Origin: Helicobacter saguini
GTDB taxonomy: Bacteria; Campylobacterota; Campylobacteria; Campylobacterales; Helicobacteraceae
Reading direction: 5' to 3'
Assembly: GCF_000762875.2 (NCBI RefSeq)
Contig: NZ_JRMP02000002.1
Location: 62,001-126,000 of the forward strand
Length of the DNA stretch: 64,000 nt
Shown: piece by piece, positions 1-10,287 of the stretch
Position numbering within the stretch: the stretch's first letter is position 1
Layout of the letters: each line of letters starts with the position of its first letter
Program-made: the position numbers and the translations under genes
Notes under the pieces: generated by a model
The model's database searches: none
What the model saw: only the letters and a program-made list of their open reading frames with translations
Told to the model about the DNA's origin: nothing

Positions 1-82
1 TCTATAAATTGAATTTTTGATTTGAGTTGATTAGTAAATTCATAGTTTTTTATCATAAAAGTTACAGAATCAAAGGAAAAAA

Positions 83-778
83 ATGTTTGATACGCAGTAT
101 TTTTTGAGTGTTTTTATTAAACTTTTGCCTGCTATTCCTATTACATTTTTTATTACCATTTTTTCGTTTGTTGTGGGCGGGATTTTGGGCTTTTTTATTG
201 CCTTAATTCGCATTTATAAAGTGCCTGTGCTTTGTCAAATTGCGACATTTTATGTCTCCTTTTTGCGTGGCACACCGCTACTTGTGCAGCTTTTTATGTT
301 TTATTATGGCATTCCCATTATGCTAAGGACTTTGGGTTTTGATAGCGATTATCTTAATGAGATTGACGCCCTATATTACGCACTTTTTATTTTTTCTTTG
401 TATGCGAGTAGCTATCTTAGCGAGATTACGCGCGCTGCACTTTTGAGTGTTGATAAGGGGCAGCTTGAAGCGGCGTATTCGGTTGGGATGACCTATACAC
501 AGGCACTTTGGCGAATTATTTTACCTCAGGCTTTTATGATAACGCTTCCTAATTTGCTTAATTTTTTCATAATGCAACTCAAAAATACTTCGCTTGTATC
601 AATAATAACCGTTGGCGATTTGATGGGCGCTGCAGATATGGAATCTGGGGCTAGCTCGAAATTTTTAGAAGTCTATTTAATGGCTGCATTGCTTTATTGG
701 GTGATATGCGTGGGGCTAGAGTTTATTTTTTCGCGTTTTGAAAAGCGACTAGAAATCTTTAGAAGTAGGGCAAAATGA
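83..778 (+). CDS. Polar amino-acid ABC transporter permease
   Basis: Inner-membrane permease subunit of a polar amino-acid importer of the HisM/GlnP/cystine type. The 231-residue protein has several hydrophobic helices. The cytoplasmic EAA loop that docks the ATPase is visible around residues 135-155 (LEAAYSVGMTYTQALW...ILP). Length is normal for the family. The ATG follows AAAGGA. The stop codon overlaps the start of the ATPase gene (ATGA), so the two are co-translated. No periplasmic binding protein is in the window; it may lie just upstream. The exact substrate cannot be read from the sequence; cystine, glutamine or another polar amino acid is possible. Confidence 0.9.
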   Translation: MFDTQYFLSVFIKLLPAIPITFFITIFSFVVGGILGFFIALIRIYKVPVLCQIATFYVSFLRGTPLLVQLFMFYYGIPIMLRTLGFDSDYLNEIDALYYALFIFSLYASSYLSEITRAALLSVDKGQLEAAYSVGMTYTQALWRIILPQAFMITLPNLLNFFIMQLKNTSLVSIITVGDLMGAADMESGASSKFLEVYLMAALLYWVICVGLEFIFSRFEKRLEIFRSRAK

Positions 779-1596
779 TAGAAATTCGCGATTTGAATAT
801 GAGTTTTGGCAAAAAGCAGATTCTAAAAAATATCAATTTGGATGTTGGACGTGGCGAGATTATCGCGATTATCGGTCCTAGCGGGGCTGGGAAAAGCAGT
901 CTGTTGCGAACTATAAATCTCCTTGAGACGCCACAAAGTGGAACAATTAAATTAGAAAATATGAAACTAAATTACGCAAAATTTACTAAATTTGAAGCTT
1001 TGAATCTAAGGCGAAAAAGTGCGATGGTATTTCAAAGTCATAATCTTTTTATTAATAAGAATTGTTTGCAAAATGTAACTGAAGCCTTAAAAGTCGTGCA
1101 GAAAATGGATTCTAAAGCGGCTGAAAGTGCGGCATTTGCGGCGTTAGAAAAGGTAGGAATGGCTAGCAGAGCTTTAAGCTACACACATGAGTTAAGCGGC
1201 GGACAAGCCCAGCGTGTCGGCATCGCACGCGCTTTGGCACTAAATCTTCCCATAATGCTATTTGATGAGCCAACAAGCGCGCTAGACCCAGAACTCGTAA
1301 GCGAAGTGCTAGAGACAATCCGCGAAATCAAGGGCAAGACGATGCTAATCGTAACGCACGAGCTAAATTTCGCCCGCGCAATAGCGGATAAAATCGTATT
1401 TATGGACGCGGGCGAAATCTTGCAAATTTCGCCGCCAAGGGAGTTTTTTGGCTTAGAATCTAGCTTTTTGGAATCTAATAATGCGGAAATTAATTTGCAA
1501 GATTCTAACAAAGAAGATTCTAGGATTTTAGATTCTAAACAACTTCGCATTAAGCAATTCTTAAGCAAAATGCAGGATTATAAAAAATATGTGTGA
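775..1596 (+). CDS. Polar amino-acid ABC transporter ATP-binding protein
   Basis: ATPase partner of the upstream permease, GlnQ/HisP family. Walker A (GPSGAGKSS) lies near residue 34, the Q-loop at VFQS, the signature LSGGQAQR near residue 141, Walker B LMLFDEPTSALDP-like (IMLFDEPTSALDP) near residue 160, and the switch histidine in IVTHEL. The catalytic core ends near residue 228. About 40 further residues contain several copies of the D-S/E-S repeat (LESSFLESNN, LQDSNKEDS, ILDSKQ), making the protein longer than the usual 240-250 residues. The tail is probably a dispensable disordered extension created by the heptamer repeat. Confidence 0.92.
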   Translation: MIEIRDLNMSFGKKQILKNINLDVGRGEIIAIIGPSGAGKSSLLRTINLLETPQSGTIKLENMKLNYAKFTKFEALNLRRKSAMVFQSHNLFINKNCLQNVTEALKVVQKMDSKAAESAAFAALEKVGMASRALSYTHELSGGQAQRVGIARALALNLPIMLFDEPTSALDPELVSEVLETIREIKGKTMLIVTHELNFARAIADKIVFMDAGEILQISPPREFFGLESSFLESNNAEINLQDSNKEDSRILDSKQLRIKQFLSKMQDYKKYV

Positions 1597-2146
1597 GATT
1601 TATCTAATACAAAGCTAATAAAACTTTTTCAAAATAAATATAATTTCTTTTAAATTTCAATAACAATTCTTATATATTATAATGGTATGTTACTTTTTGT
1701 AAGAAAAAATTAGAAATTATAGAATCTAATTTTTATTTTTTAAGGAAAAATTAACCTTTGATAAGATAAAATGATATTTATTCTATTAATATTTTAAATA
1801 TTGCATTTTAGAATATTGTCTATAAAATTTATAGAATCTAAGTTGCATTATGAAAGATTTTAAAGATAAAGGTTTTTAGAATCTAGATTCTATAAAATAT
1901 TTTTTACCTTAAGGGGTGGCAGGGCTTAGAATAGATTTAAAATATAAATTTAAATAAATTTATAAACCTAACGCCCACTCACCACCCTTTTAAAGAAGTG
2001 AATAGAATCTAGACTATAAATGTGTTATTTTAAGTGGAGCAAAATTCTCCTTTATAAAAGCATAGATGTATTGCTAAAGCTAAAATGACGAGATTTTATA
2101 AAATCTAAAATAAATATAGAATCTAAAATTACAAAAAGGATAACTT
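1597..2146. other. Long intergenic region upstream of the TonB receptor
   Basis: About 550 bp with no supported gene. It is very AT-rich and holds several AGAWTCT heptamers, a TAGAATCTAGATTCTA palindrome at about 1877-1892, and a G-rich imperfect hairpin element at 1907-2000. The promoter of the TonB receptor must lie here, but I could not identify a convincing -10 box or iron-regulated operator by eye. Confidence 0.7.
1907..2000 (-). repeat. G-rich hairpin element, copy 1
   Basis: The left arm CCTTAAGGGGTGGCAGGGCT and the right arm containing AACGCCCACTCACCACCC are imperfect inverted repeats around an AT-rich centre. Read on the minus strand, the element matches the copy between rpoA and rplQ: an arm like AGGGTGGTGAGTGGGCGTTA, a centre with ATATTTTAAA...TCTATT, and an arm ending TAAGCCCTGCCACCCCTTAA. 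It is flanked by TAGAATCTAGATTCTA on the left and a one-mismatch version near 2005-2020. Confidence 0.75.
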
Positions 2147-4690
2147 ATGAGAAAATATGTTAGTATTAGTGTAGCTTTTGTGCTACTAAATGGAATGGGT
2201 TTAGGTGCGAGTGGAAGTATAGAATCTAGAGATTCTAAACAAAATATAGAATCTAAAAGGCTAGATTCTATAAAACTTGCAAACTTAGATTCCAAACAAC
2301 GCATAGAATCTACAAAAATAGATTCTACACAACACATAGAATCTAACAACAAAGATTCTATAAAAACATTAGAATCTAATAGAAAAAATCTAGATGTTTC
2401 GCTATTGCTCAACATGACGGATAAAAACATGACGGATAAAATAGATTCTATAACACTAGCTAGATTAGATTCTAAAAACTTAGATTCTACACAACATATA
2501 GAATCTAACAACAAAGATTCTACAAACACAGAATCTAACATTATAAAACTAGCGGACGCCACAGATAGCACAGAAAATATAGCTATCACCCCCCCCCCCC
2601 CGTATAACAACAGCGACCCACACGAAAGCATACCAGCCACCAAAACAAACCGCCTTAACAAAGTCGTTACCACCGCCACAGGCTTCCAAACCACGCTCAT
2701 ACAAGAGCAGCGAAATGTCCAAATAATCGAAAACAGCGACATCCAAGATAAAGGCTACACAAGCGTAGTCGATGCCTTGCAAAATACGCAAATCACTTTC
2801 ACCTACAATGGCTTTAACTCGCCAAATATCGATATGCGTGGGCAAGGCGCAGCAAGTCCGCGTGCGGTAAAAATCCTGCAAAATGGCGTCACACTTAATC
2901 TTATTGATAGCCCCTTTGCCTACAATCGCACGCCCATTGATACGATTGATGTGAATAATATCGAGCAAATCGAGATTATCCCAGGTGGTGGCGCGGTGCT
3001 TTATGGTAATGGCACGCGTGGTGGCGTGGTAAATTTTATTACAAAACGCGCATCGCAGACGCCTTATTTTAACGCAATTATCGGCACTGGCTTTAATGGC
3101 TTAAAAAGTGCGAATGATTATTATGGTCTTAGCCCTTATGTATCGGTAAATGGCGGTTTTAAAGCAGGGCAGAATCTTTTCATTACCGCGTCTGCTGGGT
3201 ATTATGACAAGCATGGCTTTAGAGAGGGCGAGTTTAATCGTGGGTATAACTTGGCTAGTAATATCACTTATGATTTGAGTGAAAAGCAGAGTTTGAGCCT
3301 TAATTTCAACTTTTATCAAGACTGGTTTAGACTAGCTAATGGGCTTACAGCCGATGAGCTAAAAGCTAATCGCCGTCAATATAAGCAAGGAGATTCACAA
3401 AATAACATTATGAAAATCGCCACTTTGATAAGTTTGAATTATAATTACAAAATATTAGAAAATTTAGTATTTGACGCTACCGCATATTACACTTATGATA
3501 ATAATACGCTAGTTGGCACACAAGGGCATTTTTTTGATAATAAGGCTGGGCTAAATACAAAGGCGAAATGGGATTATAACTTTTTTAAAGGGCAGCTAAT
3601 CGGCGGATATGAGTTTATGTGGGCGAATGGGAGTAGGAGAAGTTATCAAAACACTTCCGCTATGCCTTTAATCATTGATATTACAAATAATCCTACGAAA
3701 TTTTCAAACGCACTTTTTGCCCTAAATCGCAATACTTGGACTTCATGGCTTGATACATCTTTTGGACTTAGAATCGAAAACACGATTTATCAACTTTATA
3801 GACGTTCATATCAAAAACTTTTGCCTGTAGCACAGCCAAATGGACCTGTCACCACGATACAAAATCCAACTAGCAATTATACAAACTTTGCAATCGAAAT
3901 TATGCCTAGCTTTAATTACAGCGACACAGGAAACGCATACATAAAATATGAACGTGGCTACATCTCGCCATCTCCATCAGAGCTAACAAATGGAGTAGGC
4001 TCAAGTACAAATCGCGTATATAGCGATAGCGGTGTAAAGCCTGAAACTTATGATACATTTGAAATCGGCGCAAAAGATTATCTTTTAGATTCTATATTTT
4101 TAAGTGGTGCGGTGTATTATACGCAAACCTACGATGAGATTTTTATCACAGGTGGCTTTATGAGTGCGAATGGCTGGAGATATTCAAACTACGCTATGAC
4201 AGGGCGTCTAGGCTTTGAAATCAATGCAAAAGAAGACTTTTTTAGCTGGCTGCATTTAAATCAAAGCTTTAGCTATGTGTATTCGCAGATTCAACGTGGC
4301 GAAAATGCGGGAAATGAGATTCCATTCGTGCCAAATTATAAGGTATTTTTAGGCTTTAGCTTTGATATTTTTGACTTTGGTAATCAAAAGTTAAATCTAT
4401 TTGTAAATACGATTTTTTATGGCTCTCAAACTATGCCACTTACTAACGCACAAGGCACAACTTATCAAAGGCAAAATGGCTATAATCTAACCGATTTAGG
4501 CTTAGTGTATAATATTTCAAATTTTACTCTTAGCGGGGGCATTCGCAATCTTTTTGATACCGAATATAACCTACTAACAGAAATACAAGGCATAATAGGA
4601 CGAGGTGGCACAATCACAGGCTACACAGACCAACTATACTACCCAGCCCCAGGTCGCACCTACTACCTAGAACTCCGCTATAAGATGTAA
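2147..4690 (+). CDS. TonB-dependent outer-membrane receptor, phase-variable candidate
   Basis: Outer-membrane TonB-dependent receptor, probably for a ferric siderophore or similar iron complex. Residues 1-23 form a signal peptide. Residues about 24-133 are a low-complexity stretch of D-S/E-S repeats. A plug domain starts near residue 170 (VQIIENSDIQDKGYTSVVDAL; IEIIPGGGAVLYGNGTRGGVVNFITK-like region), followed by a beta-barrel ending YYLELRYKM, with the expected aromatic residue close to the C terminus. A run of 13 C at codons 148-151 encodes TPPPP ahead of the plug; the gene is in frame (ON) here. The divergent or neighbouring flavodoxin could supply reduction, but no TonB/ExbBD genes are present. 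Substrate is unknown. Confidence 0.9.
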   Translation: MRKYVSISVAFVLLNGMGLGASGSIESRDSKQNIESKRLDSIKLANLDSKQRIESTKIDSTQHIESNNKDSIKTLESNRKNLDVSLLLNMTDKNMTDKIDSITLARLDSKNLDSTQHIESNNKDSTNTESNIIKLADATDSTENIAITPPPPYNNSDPHESIPATKTNRLNKVVTTATGFQTTLIQEQRNVQIIENSDIQDKGYTSVVDALQNTQITFTYNGFNSPNIDMRGQGAASPRAVKILQNGVTLNLIDSPFAYNRTPIDTIDVNNIEQIEIIPGGGAVLYGNGTRGGVVNFITKRASQTPYFNAIIGTGFNGLKSANDYYGLSPYVSVNGGFKAGQNLFITASAGYYDKHGFREGEFNRGYNLASNITYDLSEKQSLSLNFNFYQDWFRLANGLTADELKANRRQYKQGDSQNNIMKIATLISLNYNYKILENLVFDATAYYTYDNNTLVGTQGHFFDNKAGLNTKAKWDYNFFKGQLIGGYEFMWANGSRRSYQNTSAMPLIIDITNNPTKFSNALFALNRNTWTSWLDTSFGLRIENTIYQLYRRSYQKLLPVAQPNGPVTTIQNPTSNYTNFAIEIMPSFNYSDTGNAYIKYERGYISPSPSELTNGVGSSTNRVYSDSGVKPETYDTFEIGAKDYLLDSIFLSGAVYYTQTYDEIFITGGFMSANGWRYSNYAMTGRLGFEINAKEDFFSWLHLNQSFSYVYSQIQRGENAGNEIPFVPNYKVFLGFSFDIFDFGNQKLNLFVNTIFYGSQTMPLTNAQGTTYQRQNGYNLTDLGLVYNISNFTLSGGIRNLFDTEYNLLTEIQGIIGRGGTITGYTDQLYYPAPGRTYYLELRYKM
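2219..2540 (+). repeat. AGAWTCT array within the TonB receptor gene
   Basis: A dense array of heptamers in alternating orientation, translated as IESR-DSK-IESK-LDSI and similar. A 40-bp unit at 2321-2360 recurs at 2483-2522 with one mismatch. A 15-bp tandem duplication (AACATGACGGATAAA twice, 2411-2440) lies between them. The stretch falls between the signal peptide and the plug domain, where added length is likely tolerated. Confidence 0.9.
2589..2601 (+). repeat. Poly-C tract (C13) in coding sequence
   Basis: Thirteen consecutive C residues sit inside the TonB receptor reading frame. Slipped-strand mispairing at such tracts is an established switch for surface proteins in Helicobacter and Campylobacter. 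Gain or loss of one C would shift the frame before the plug and barrel and switch the receptor off. Confidence 0.9.
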
Positions 4691-4937
4691 TCATACAAAT
4701 TATAGAATCTAGATTGTCAAAAAACATATTTGTAGGACAATCTGTAAAGATTTTCACTATATTTTAGCTATTGTTTGTATTGTTATTATATAAGTTAGAT
4801 TCTATAGAATCTAGCTAATCTTAAAGCTTAAACAAAATTAAATGAAAGTAACATAACAAAAAATCTTAAGCACTTACAAAAACCATAATTTATAAGCACA
4901 TAAAATTATAAAATTAGAATCTAAAAGAAGTTTCTAA

Positions 4938-5435
4938 CTAAAACCCTTCGCTTTTAAGCTGTTTAGCCCAAGCGTCTAGTCGGTCTTCAGTCTTATCATC
5001 CTGATTTACCTCATCAATTGCCAAGCCAAAAAACTTCCCATCCTTAGCGCCCTTTGAGCTATCAAACTCATATCCGCTAGTGCTAGTCTCACCTACGATT
5101 TTAGCGTCCTTTGCGATATTTTTCAAATGATACAACGCATCGCAAAATGTCTCGCTATAGCTATCCGCATCGCCTAGTGCTAAAAGTGCCACGGTTTTCC
5201 CTGCAAAGCTCACATTATCGCCCTTCAATGCATCCGCGAAGCTATCCCAGTCACTTTGCAACTCGCCATCACCCCAAGTGCTACTCGCCAAAATAATCTT
5301 GTCGTATCCTGCAATATCGCTAGGCTTCGCACTTGCCACATCAATTAGCTTTGCGTCCCCTAGCTTACTTGCTAGCTTTTCGCACACCTCAGTTGTAGTC
5401 CCGTTATCACTTCCAACAAATATTCCAATACTCAT
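4938..5435 (-). CDS. fldA: Flavodoxin
   Basis: Long-chain flavodoxin, a soluble FMN-binding electron carrier; in Helicobacter it accepts electrons from pyruvate:ferredoxin oxidoreductase. The FMN phosphate loop is at residues 8-17 (GSDNGTTTEV), with the second FMN loop around STWGDGEL and the third around LGDADSY. At 165 residues it has the length of H. pylori FldA. The ATG at 5435 lies downstream of a purine-rich AAGGAAT site. It stands alone between two divergent or convergent genes. It contains almost no D-S/E-S repeats. Confidence 0.95.
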   Translation of the reverse strand: MSIGIFVGSDNGTTTEVCEKLASKLGDAKLIDVASAKPSDIAGYDKIILASSTWGDGELQSDWDSFADALKGDNVSFAGKTVALLALGDADSYSETFCDALYHLKNIAKDAKIVGETSTSGYEFDSSKGAKDGKFFGLAIDEVNQDDKTEDRLDAWAKQLKSEGF

Positions 5436-5595
5436 GTTTAATTCCTTAAATTAAATTTACAACCTAAAAGATAGAATCTTAAAGTTTGTTATACGCAAGG
5501 ATACTATAATTTGCTTAACTCACGCATTATTTTTTGCTATACTTGCAAAATATTTTTACATTTTTTTACAAAACTTTACATTTTAAAGGAAATTT

Positions 5596-6729
5596 ATGGA
5601 ATCTAAACACACAAAAATCATTACCACACCGCTACTTTTCACACCCGGACCTACACCTAGCCCTGAGTTTATTCGTAATGCGATGGCAATTCCTACGCTT
5701 CATCACAGAACCCCCGAGTTTGAATCTATTTTTAGCACTGCAAGAGCTAGACTGCTAAAAATGCTAGAAATGCCAGAAGTGCTAATGCTAGCAAGTAGCG
5801 GCACAGGGGCAATGGAAGCGGCTATTGCTAACTTTTCTACAAAAAAGATTCTAACCATAAATAGTGGGAAATTTGGCGAGCGATTTGGAGCAATAGGACG
5901 GGCTTTAGGACGCGAAGTAGTCGAGATTATCAATGAATGGGATACGCCTGTGAGTGTAGATTCTATATTACAGAATCTAGATTCTAATGTGGAATGCGTA
6001 TGCTTTCAAATATGTGAATCTGCAGGCGGTTTGAGCCATCCATATAAAGAAATCGCAAAGGCGCTGAAAGAACGTTCCCCGCACACTTTTGTCATAGCGG
6101 ACGCCATAACCGCGATGGGCGTAGAAAGGCTAGATGTAAGCCACATTGATGTGCTAATAGGCGGCAGCCAAAAGGCATTTATGTTGCCCCCCGGCTTAGC
6201 CATTTTAGGCTTAAGCTCTTATTCTGTAAAACATATAGAATCTAACTCGTGCGGATACTATTTTAATCTAGGAAAAGAGCTAAAAAATCAACGCAAAAAT
6301 ACAACCGCCTACACTGCGCCAACTAGCATAATTATCGGGCTTAAGGCGTATTTTGATATGTTAGAATCAACAGGCTTTAATATGGATGATATTTATCATT
6401 ATACTGCAAAAGTTGCTACCGCTACACGCAAATCCCTTGAGTCCTTAGGACTAAAAATATATCCCAAAACTCCCTCAAATAGTATGAGTGTAGTTATAGC
6501 AGAGTATGCAAAAGATGTCGCTAAGATTCTAAAGAATGACTTTAAAATCAACCTAGCCGGCGGACAAGATAGGCTTAAAGATAGAATCTTTCGCATAAAT
6601 CACATGGGCTACATTCCATTACATGAAATATCATTTGTGCTAAATGCAATCGAACTAGCCCTTGATAAACTCTCCATTCGCAAATTTGACTCGAGCGCCA
6701 ACCGCACCTTTTTTGAGAGTCTAATTTAA
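5596..6729 (+). CDS. Class V aminotransferase (alanine-glyoxylate/serine-pyruvate type)
   Basis: PLP-dependent fold-type I aminotransferase. The N terminus LFTPGPTPSP is the usual opening of this family. SSGTGAMEAA (near residue 66) binds the cofactor phosphate. DAITAMG is the conserved aspartate region near residue 166. The Schiff-base lysine is in GGSQKAF near residue 194. Homologues are common in Campylobacterota, where the amino donor and acceptor are not well defined, so I give no symbol. The start ATG follows AAAGGAA. The first codons after it (GAA TCT AAA) are a heptamer copy. Inside, IQNLDSN (around residue 125) is another small repeat insertion. Confidence 0.88.
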   Translation: MESKHTKIITTPLLFTPGPTPSPEFIRNAMAIPTLHHRTPEFESIFSTARARLLKMLEMPEVLMLASSGTGAMEAAIANFSTKKILTINSGKFGERFGAIGRALGREVVEIINEWDTPVSVDSILQNLDSNVECVCFQICESAGGLSHPYKEIAKALKERSPHTFVIADAITAMGVERLDVSHIDVLIGGSQKAFMLPPGLAILGLSSYSVKHIESNSCGYYFNLGKELKNQRKNTTAYTAPTSIIIGLKAYFDMLESTGFNMDDIYHYTAKVATATRKSLESLGLKIYPKTPSNSMSVVIAEYAKDVAKILKNDFKINLAGGQDRLKDRIFRINHMGYIPLHEISFVLNAIELALDKLSIRKFDSSANRTFFESLI

Positions 6730-6762
6730 AAAACAATATTATCAACTACAACTACAAATGTA

Positions 6763-6778
6763 TAGAATCTAGATTCTA
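6763..6778. repeat. TAGAATCTAGATTCTA palindrome
   Basis: A perfect 16-bp palindrome between two convergent genes (aminotransferase and DedA). It could act as a bidirectional transcription terminator, but there is no clear T-run on either side. Confidence 0.8.
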
Positions 6779-6782
6779 TATT

Positions 6783-7403
6783 TCACTCATTTTTATTCTT
6801 TAGATTCTGCAAAAACACATTATGTTTTAGACGTTTTTTGATATACATGTAAAATGCGATGAGGATTACGATGCCGATAAAGACGAGTGGGGCGAAATAT
6901 GGGTATTTTAGTAACACTTTTATGATTTCAAGGAAAAAGCCGCTGGCATAATAGCCCAAAAGCCCAAGCGAGACGCCCCAAAGCACTGCACCCACGGCAT
7001 TTATCACCAAAAATTTCACCATATTATACGCGCTAATGCCAACCGCCAAAGGCACGAACGTGCGCGCCCCATGGATAAATTTGCTAACCAAAAATAATAG
7101 CCAATCATATCGACGAATCATCACCTGCAAATACGCGATTTTGCGGCGATGTTTTCGTAGCATTTTGGCAATATCTTTGCGTTGAAAACGCGCGAGCAGT
7201 GCAAACATCGAGCTTCCAAGCACATTCCCAACGATAGCCAAAATGATACTCACACTCAAATCAAGCTTCCCCATAGCCGCCAGCACGCCAGCGGAGATAA
7301 TCGCCACATACCCGCCGCCCATACAATACAAAAATAAAATAAGATAGCCAAAACTCTCTAAATTGCTATAATTTTTTAGAATCTCAAATGCTTCATTTTC
7401 CAA
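6783..7403 (-). CDS. DedA family membrane protein
   Basis: Integral inner-membrane protein of the DedA/VTT superfamily. Family members are implicated in undecaprenyl-phosphate or phospholipid flipping and in membrane-potential homeostasis. Visible family marks are a glycine-rich hydrophobic N-terminal region (GGGYVAIISAGVLAA), a central basic segment, and the conserved SKFIHGARTFVPLAVG motif near residues 107-122. The C-terminal tail is basic. At 206 residues it has the normal length. It is transcribed alone, convergent with the aminotransferase gene. Confidence 0.88.
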   Translation of the reverse strand: MENEAFEILKNYSNLESFGYLILFLYCMGGGYVAIISAGVLAAMGKLDLSVSIILAIVGNVLGSSMFALLARFQRKDIAKMLRKHRRKIAYLQVMIRRYDWLLFLVSKFIHGARTFVPLAVGISAYNMVKFLVINAVGAVLWGVSLGLLGYYASGFFLEIIKVLLKYPYFAPLVFIGIVILIAFYMYIKKRLKHNVFLQNLKNKNE

Positions 7404-7662
7404 GATTTAGCCTTTGTTTGAAATAATTAACATTATATAAACAAAACCTTAAGATTAGCTCCATTGCATTATAGAATCTTCTTAGAATCTAAATATTTAT
7501 AGAATCTAACTAATAAAAGTTTATAGCATTAGACTAATATTATTTTATATTATTACTATAAATTTAGCAGTTTATTTACCATTTTGCTAAAAAATATGTT
7601 AAGATTTCGTTTGTAAAATAACATTAAGATTCTAAAAACATAGAATCACAAGGAGAGAGACG

Positions 7663-10287
7663 ATGAGCCAAAGCAGTATTTTTGATAAATTGACAAATCA
7701 AATGCGAGAGATTCTAAATAATGCAGCCCAGTTTGCCATAAGGCATAAAAATCCAGAGATTGAGCCGCTACACACGCTACTTGCAATGGTGGCAGATTCT
7801 AATAATCTTATGTATCAAGCCTTAGAAAAAGATAATGAGAATATAAACGCACTCATAGCCACGCTAACAGATTCTATTGAAAAGTTGCCAAAGACTAGCA
7901 ATACAAATGCTGAAAATATGAGCATTTCAAAGGATACGCATAATGCGTTGCAAAACGCCCTTGCCCTTGCGACTACGGAGGGCGATAGCTACATCGGCTT
8001 GGATAGTTATATAAGGAGCAATCTTGATTCTTATTTTAAAGACTATCTTAAGAATATTGACAAGCTAGAATTGCTAAATACGTTAAAAAATATGCGAAAG
8101 GGTGCAAAAATAGATTCTCAAAGTAGCGATGATATGCTAGAAACTTTGAGTAAATATGGCATTGATTTGACAAAATTAGCTAAGGAAAACTCGCTAAATC
8201 CCGTTATCGGTCGCAATGAAGAAATTGAGCGAATGATGCAGATTCTAATTAGAAAAACAAAAAACAATCCTATACTTTTGGGTGAGCCAGGCGTGGGGAA
8301 AACTGCGGTGGTGGAGGGCTTGGCTATAAAAATTGCCAAAGGTGAAGTCCCCTTTAGCCTGCAAAGTAAAAGGGTTGTCGCACTTGATATGACCGCACTT
8401 ATGGCTGGGGCGAAGTATCGGGGCGATTTTGAGGAGCGACTGAAAGCTGTTGTGGATGAGGTTAAGAAAAATAATGATGTGATTTTATTTATCGATGAGA
8501 TTCACACAATAGTTGGTGCGGGGGCTAGTGAAGGTGGGATGGATGCGGCAAATATCTTAAAACCAGCCCTTGCAAGGGGCGAATTGCGAACAATCGGTGC
8601 GACAACGCTTAAAGAATATCGCAAATATTTTGAAAAAGATGCCGCTTTGGCACGACGTTTTCAACCTATAAGTGTGAATGAGCCAAGCCAAAATGAGGCA
8701 CTGCAAATTATGCGTGGGATAAAAGAGAGCCTTGAGACGCACCATAATGTTAGTATCACTGATGGCGCACTTGTGGAGAGCGTGAAACTTTCAAGCCGCT
8801 ATATCACAAATCGATATTTGCCAGATAAGGCAATCGACTTAATTGATGAAGCAGCAGCAGAACTAAAAATGCAAATAGAATCTAAGCCAAAGCAGATATT
8901 GAAAGCTGAGCGAGAATTGCAAACGCTAGAAGTAGAAAAAGCGGCATTAAATCTTGAAAAAAGCGAAGAAAACACAGAGCGGCTAAAAGAAATCGAAAAA
9001 GAACTAGCCGATAAACGTGAGAATCTAGCACAACTCCAAGCGGTTTTTGAAAATGAAAAGGGCGTATTTAAGGACATTGCCGAGACTAAAAGCGAGATAG
9101 ATTCTATGAAACGCGAGCTAGATTTATCCAAACGCAGCGGCGATTATAATAAGGCTGCTGAGATTCAAAATGCAAAGATTCCAAGTTTAGAATCTAAACT
9201 CAAAGAGTTAGAATCTAAGTGGGATGATATACAAAAGGCGGGGTCGTTATTGCGGCACTCGGTTAGTAAAGAGAGCATTGCTGAAGTCGTGTCACGTTGG
9301 ACGCAAATCCCTGTTGGCAAAATGCTAGAGAGCGAAAAGCAAAAGATTTTGCAAATTGAGGAGAATTTGAAAAAAAGCGTGATAGGGCAAGATGTCGCTA
9401 TAGAATCTATTGCAAGGGCTATAAAGCGAAATAAGGCAGGATTGAATGATGCAAATCGCCCGATTGCTTCTTTTCTATTTTTAGGTAGTAGTGGCGTAGG
9501 CAAAACGCAGAGTGCTAAGGCGCTAGCAAAATTTTTATTTGATAGTGAAAAAGAATTGATTCGCCTTGATATGAGCGAATATATGCAAGAAATTGACGCG
9601 ACAAAGCTAACAGGTGCAGCCCCTGGCTATGTTGGCTATGAAGAGGGTGGAATCTTAACTGAAGCGGTGCGGCGGAAGCCTTATAGCGTGGTGCTTTTTG
9701 ATGAAGTAGAAAAGGCGCACCCTAAAGTCTTTAATGTGCTGCTGCAGATTCTAGATGATGGGCGATTGACTGATAATAAGGGAATGACGATTGATTTTAA
9801 AAATACAATTATCATTTTGACAAGTAATATAGGAAGCGAATTTATCTTGCAAGATATGAGTGATAATGAGAGAGAAGAGGCGATAAATAACGCGCTTAAG
9901 GGCTTTTTCCGCCCAGAGTTTTTAAATCGCTTGGATGATAAAATTATCTTTAATCCGCTTAGCATTAAGGATATTCGCACAATTATTGACATTTTGATAA
10001 ATAATGTGCAAGAAAAGCTAAAAGATAGGCATATCACTTTGAGACTAAGTGAAGAGATTAAAGATTATATCTCAAATATCGGCTTTGATTCTATATATGG
10101 AGCGCGCCCTTTGAAACGCGCCGTGCAACGAATAATCGAAGATAAAATCAGCGACCTTATTTTGAATAATGAAGTGCATGAAAAAAGCGAAATATTTTTT
10201 GATATAAAGGATGAAAAGGTCATTACAAAAGTAACAGATTCTAAAAACGCTACTAAAAAAGGTAGCGCCAAAAGCAAAGCAAAATAG
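7663..10287 (+). CDS. clpB: ATP-dependent disaggregase ClpB
   Basis: Hsp100 chaperone that resolubilises aggregated protein together with DnaK. Domain order: Clp N domain (1-145), AAA+ 1 with Walker [11 protein letters not shown] near residue 207 and Walker B LFIDEIH, coiled-coil M domain (about 400-530), AAA+ 2 with Walker [11 protein letters not shown] near residue 608, Walker [13 protein letters not shown], and the small C-terminal domain. At 874 residues it is slightly longer than typical (about 860), owing to a basic tail. The start follows AAGGAGAGAG. The stop TAG forms part of a heptamer pair (AGATTCTAGAATCT) at 10286-10299. Confidence 0.97.
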   Translation: MSQSSIFDKLTNQMREILNNAAQFAIRHKNPEIEPLHTLLAMVADSNNLMYQALEKDNENINALIATLTDSIEKLPKTSNTNAENMSISKDTHNALQNALALATTEGDSYIGLDSYIRSNLDSYFKDYLKNIDKLELLNTLKNMRKGAKIDSQSSDDMLETLSKYGIDLTKLAKENSLNPVIGRNEEIERMMQILIRKTKNNPILLGEPGVGKTAVVEGLAIKIAKGEVPFSLQSKRVVALDMTALMAGAKYRGDFEERLKAVVDEVKKNNDVILFIDEIHTIVGAGASEGGMDAANILKPALARGELRTIGATTLKEYRKYFEKDAALARRFQPISVNEPSQNEALQIMRGIKESLETHHNVSITDGALVESVKLSSRYITNRYLPDKAIDLIDEAAAELKMQIESKPKQILKAERELQTLEVEKAALNLEKSEENTERLKEIEKELADKRENLAQLQAVFENEKGVFKDIAETKSEIDSMKRELDLSKRSGDYNKAAEIQNAKIPSLESKLKELESKWDDIQKAGSLLRHSVSKESIAEVVSRWTQIPVGKMLESEKQKILQIEENLKKSVIGQDVAIESIARAIKRNKAGLNDANRPIASFLFLGSSGVGKTQSAKALAKFLFDSEKELIRLDMSEYMQEIDATKLTGAAPGYVGYEEGGILTEAVRRKPYSVVLFDEVEKAHPKVFNVLLQILDDGRLTDNKGMTIDFKNTIIILTSNIGSEFILQDMSDNEREEAINNALKGFFRPEFLNRLDDKIIFNPLSIKDIRTIIDILINNVQEKLKDRHITLRLSEEIKDYISNIGFDSIYGARPLKRAVQRIIEDKISDLILNNEVHEKSEIFFDIKDEKVITKVTDSKNATKKGSAKSKAK

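Noticed and set aside
1597-2146. Possible tRNA or small RNA in the long gap before the TonB receptor
   Set aside because: No cloverleaf, no T-loop GTTCGAAT-type motif; the structure present is explained by the hairpin element.
2080-2742. Minus-strand open frame opposite the TonB receptor N terminus
   Set aside because: Same cause: repeat-derived Leu-Asp-Ser/Leu-Glu-Ser strings antisense to the array; the plus-strand protein has the signal peptide and plug domain.
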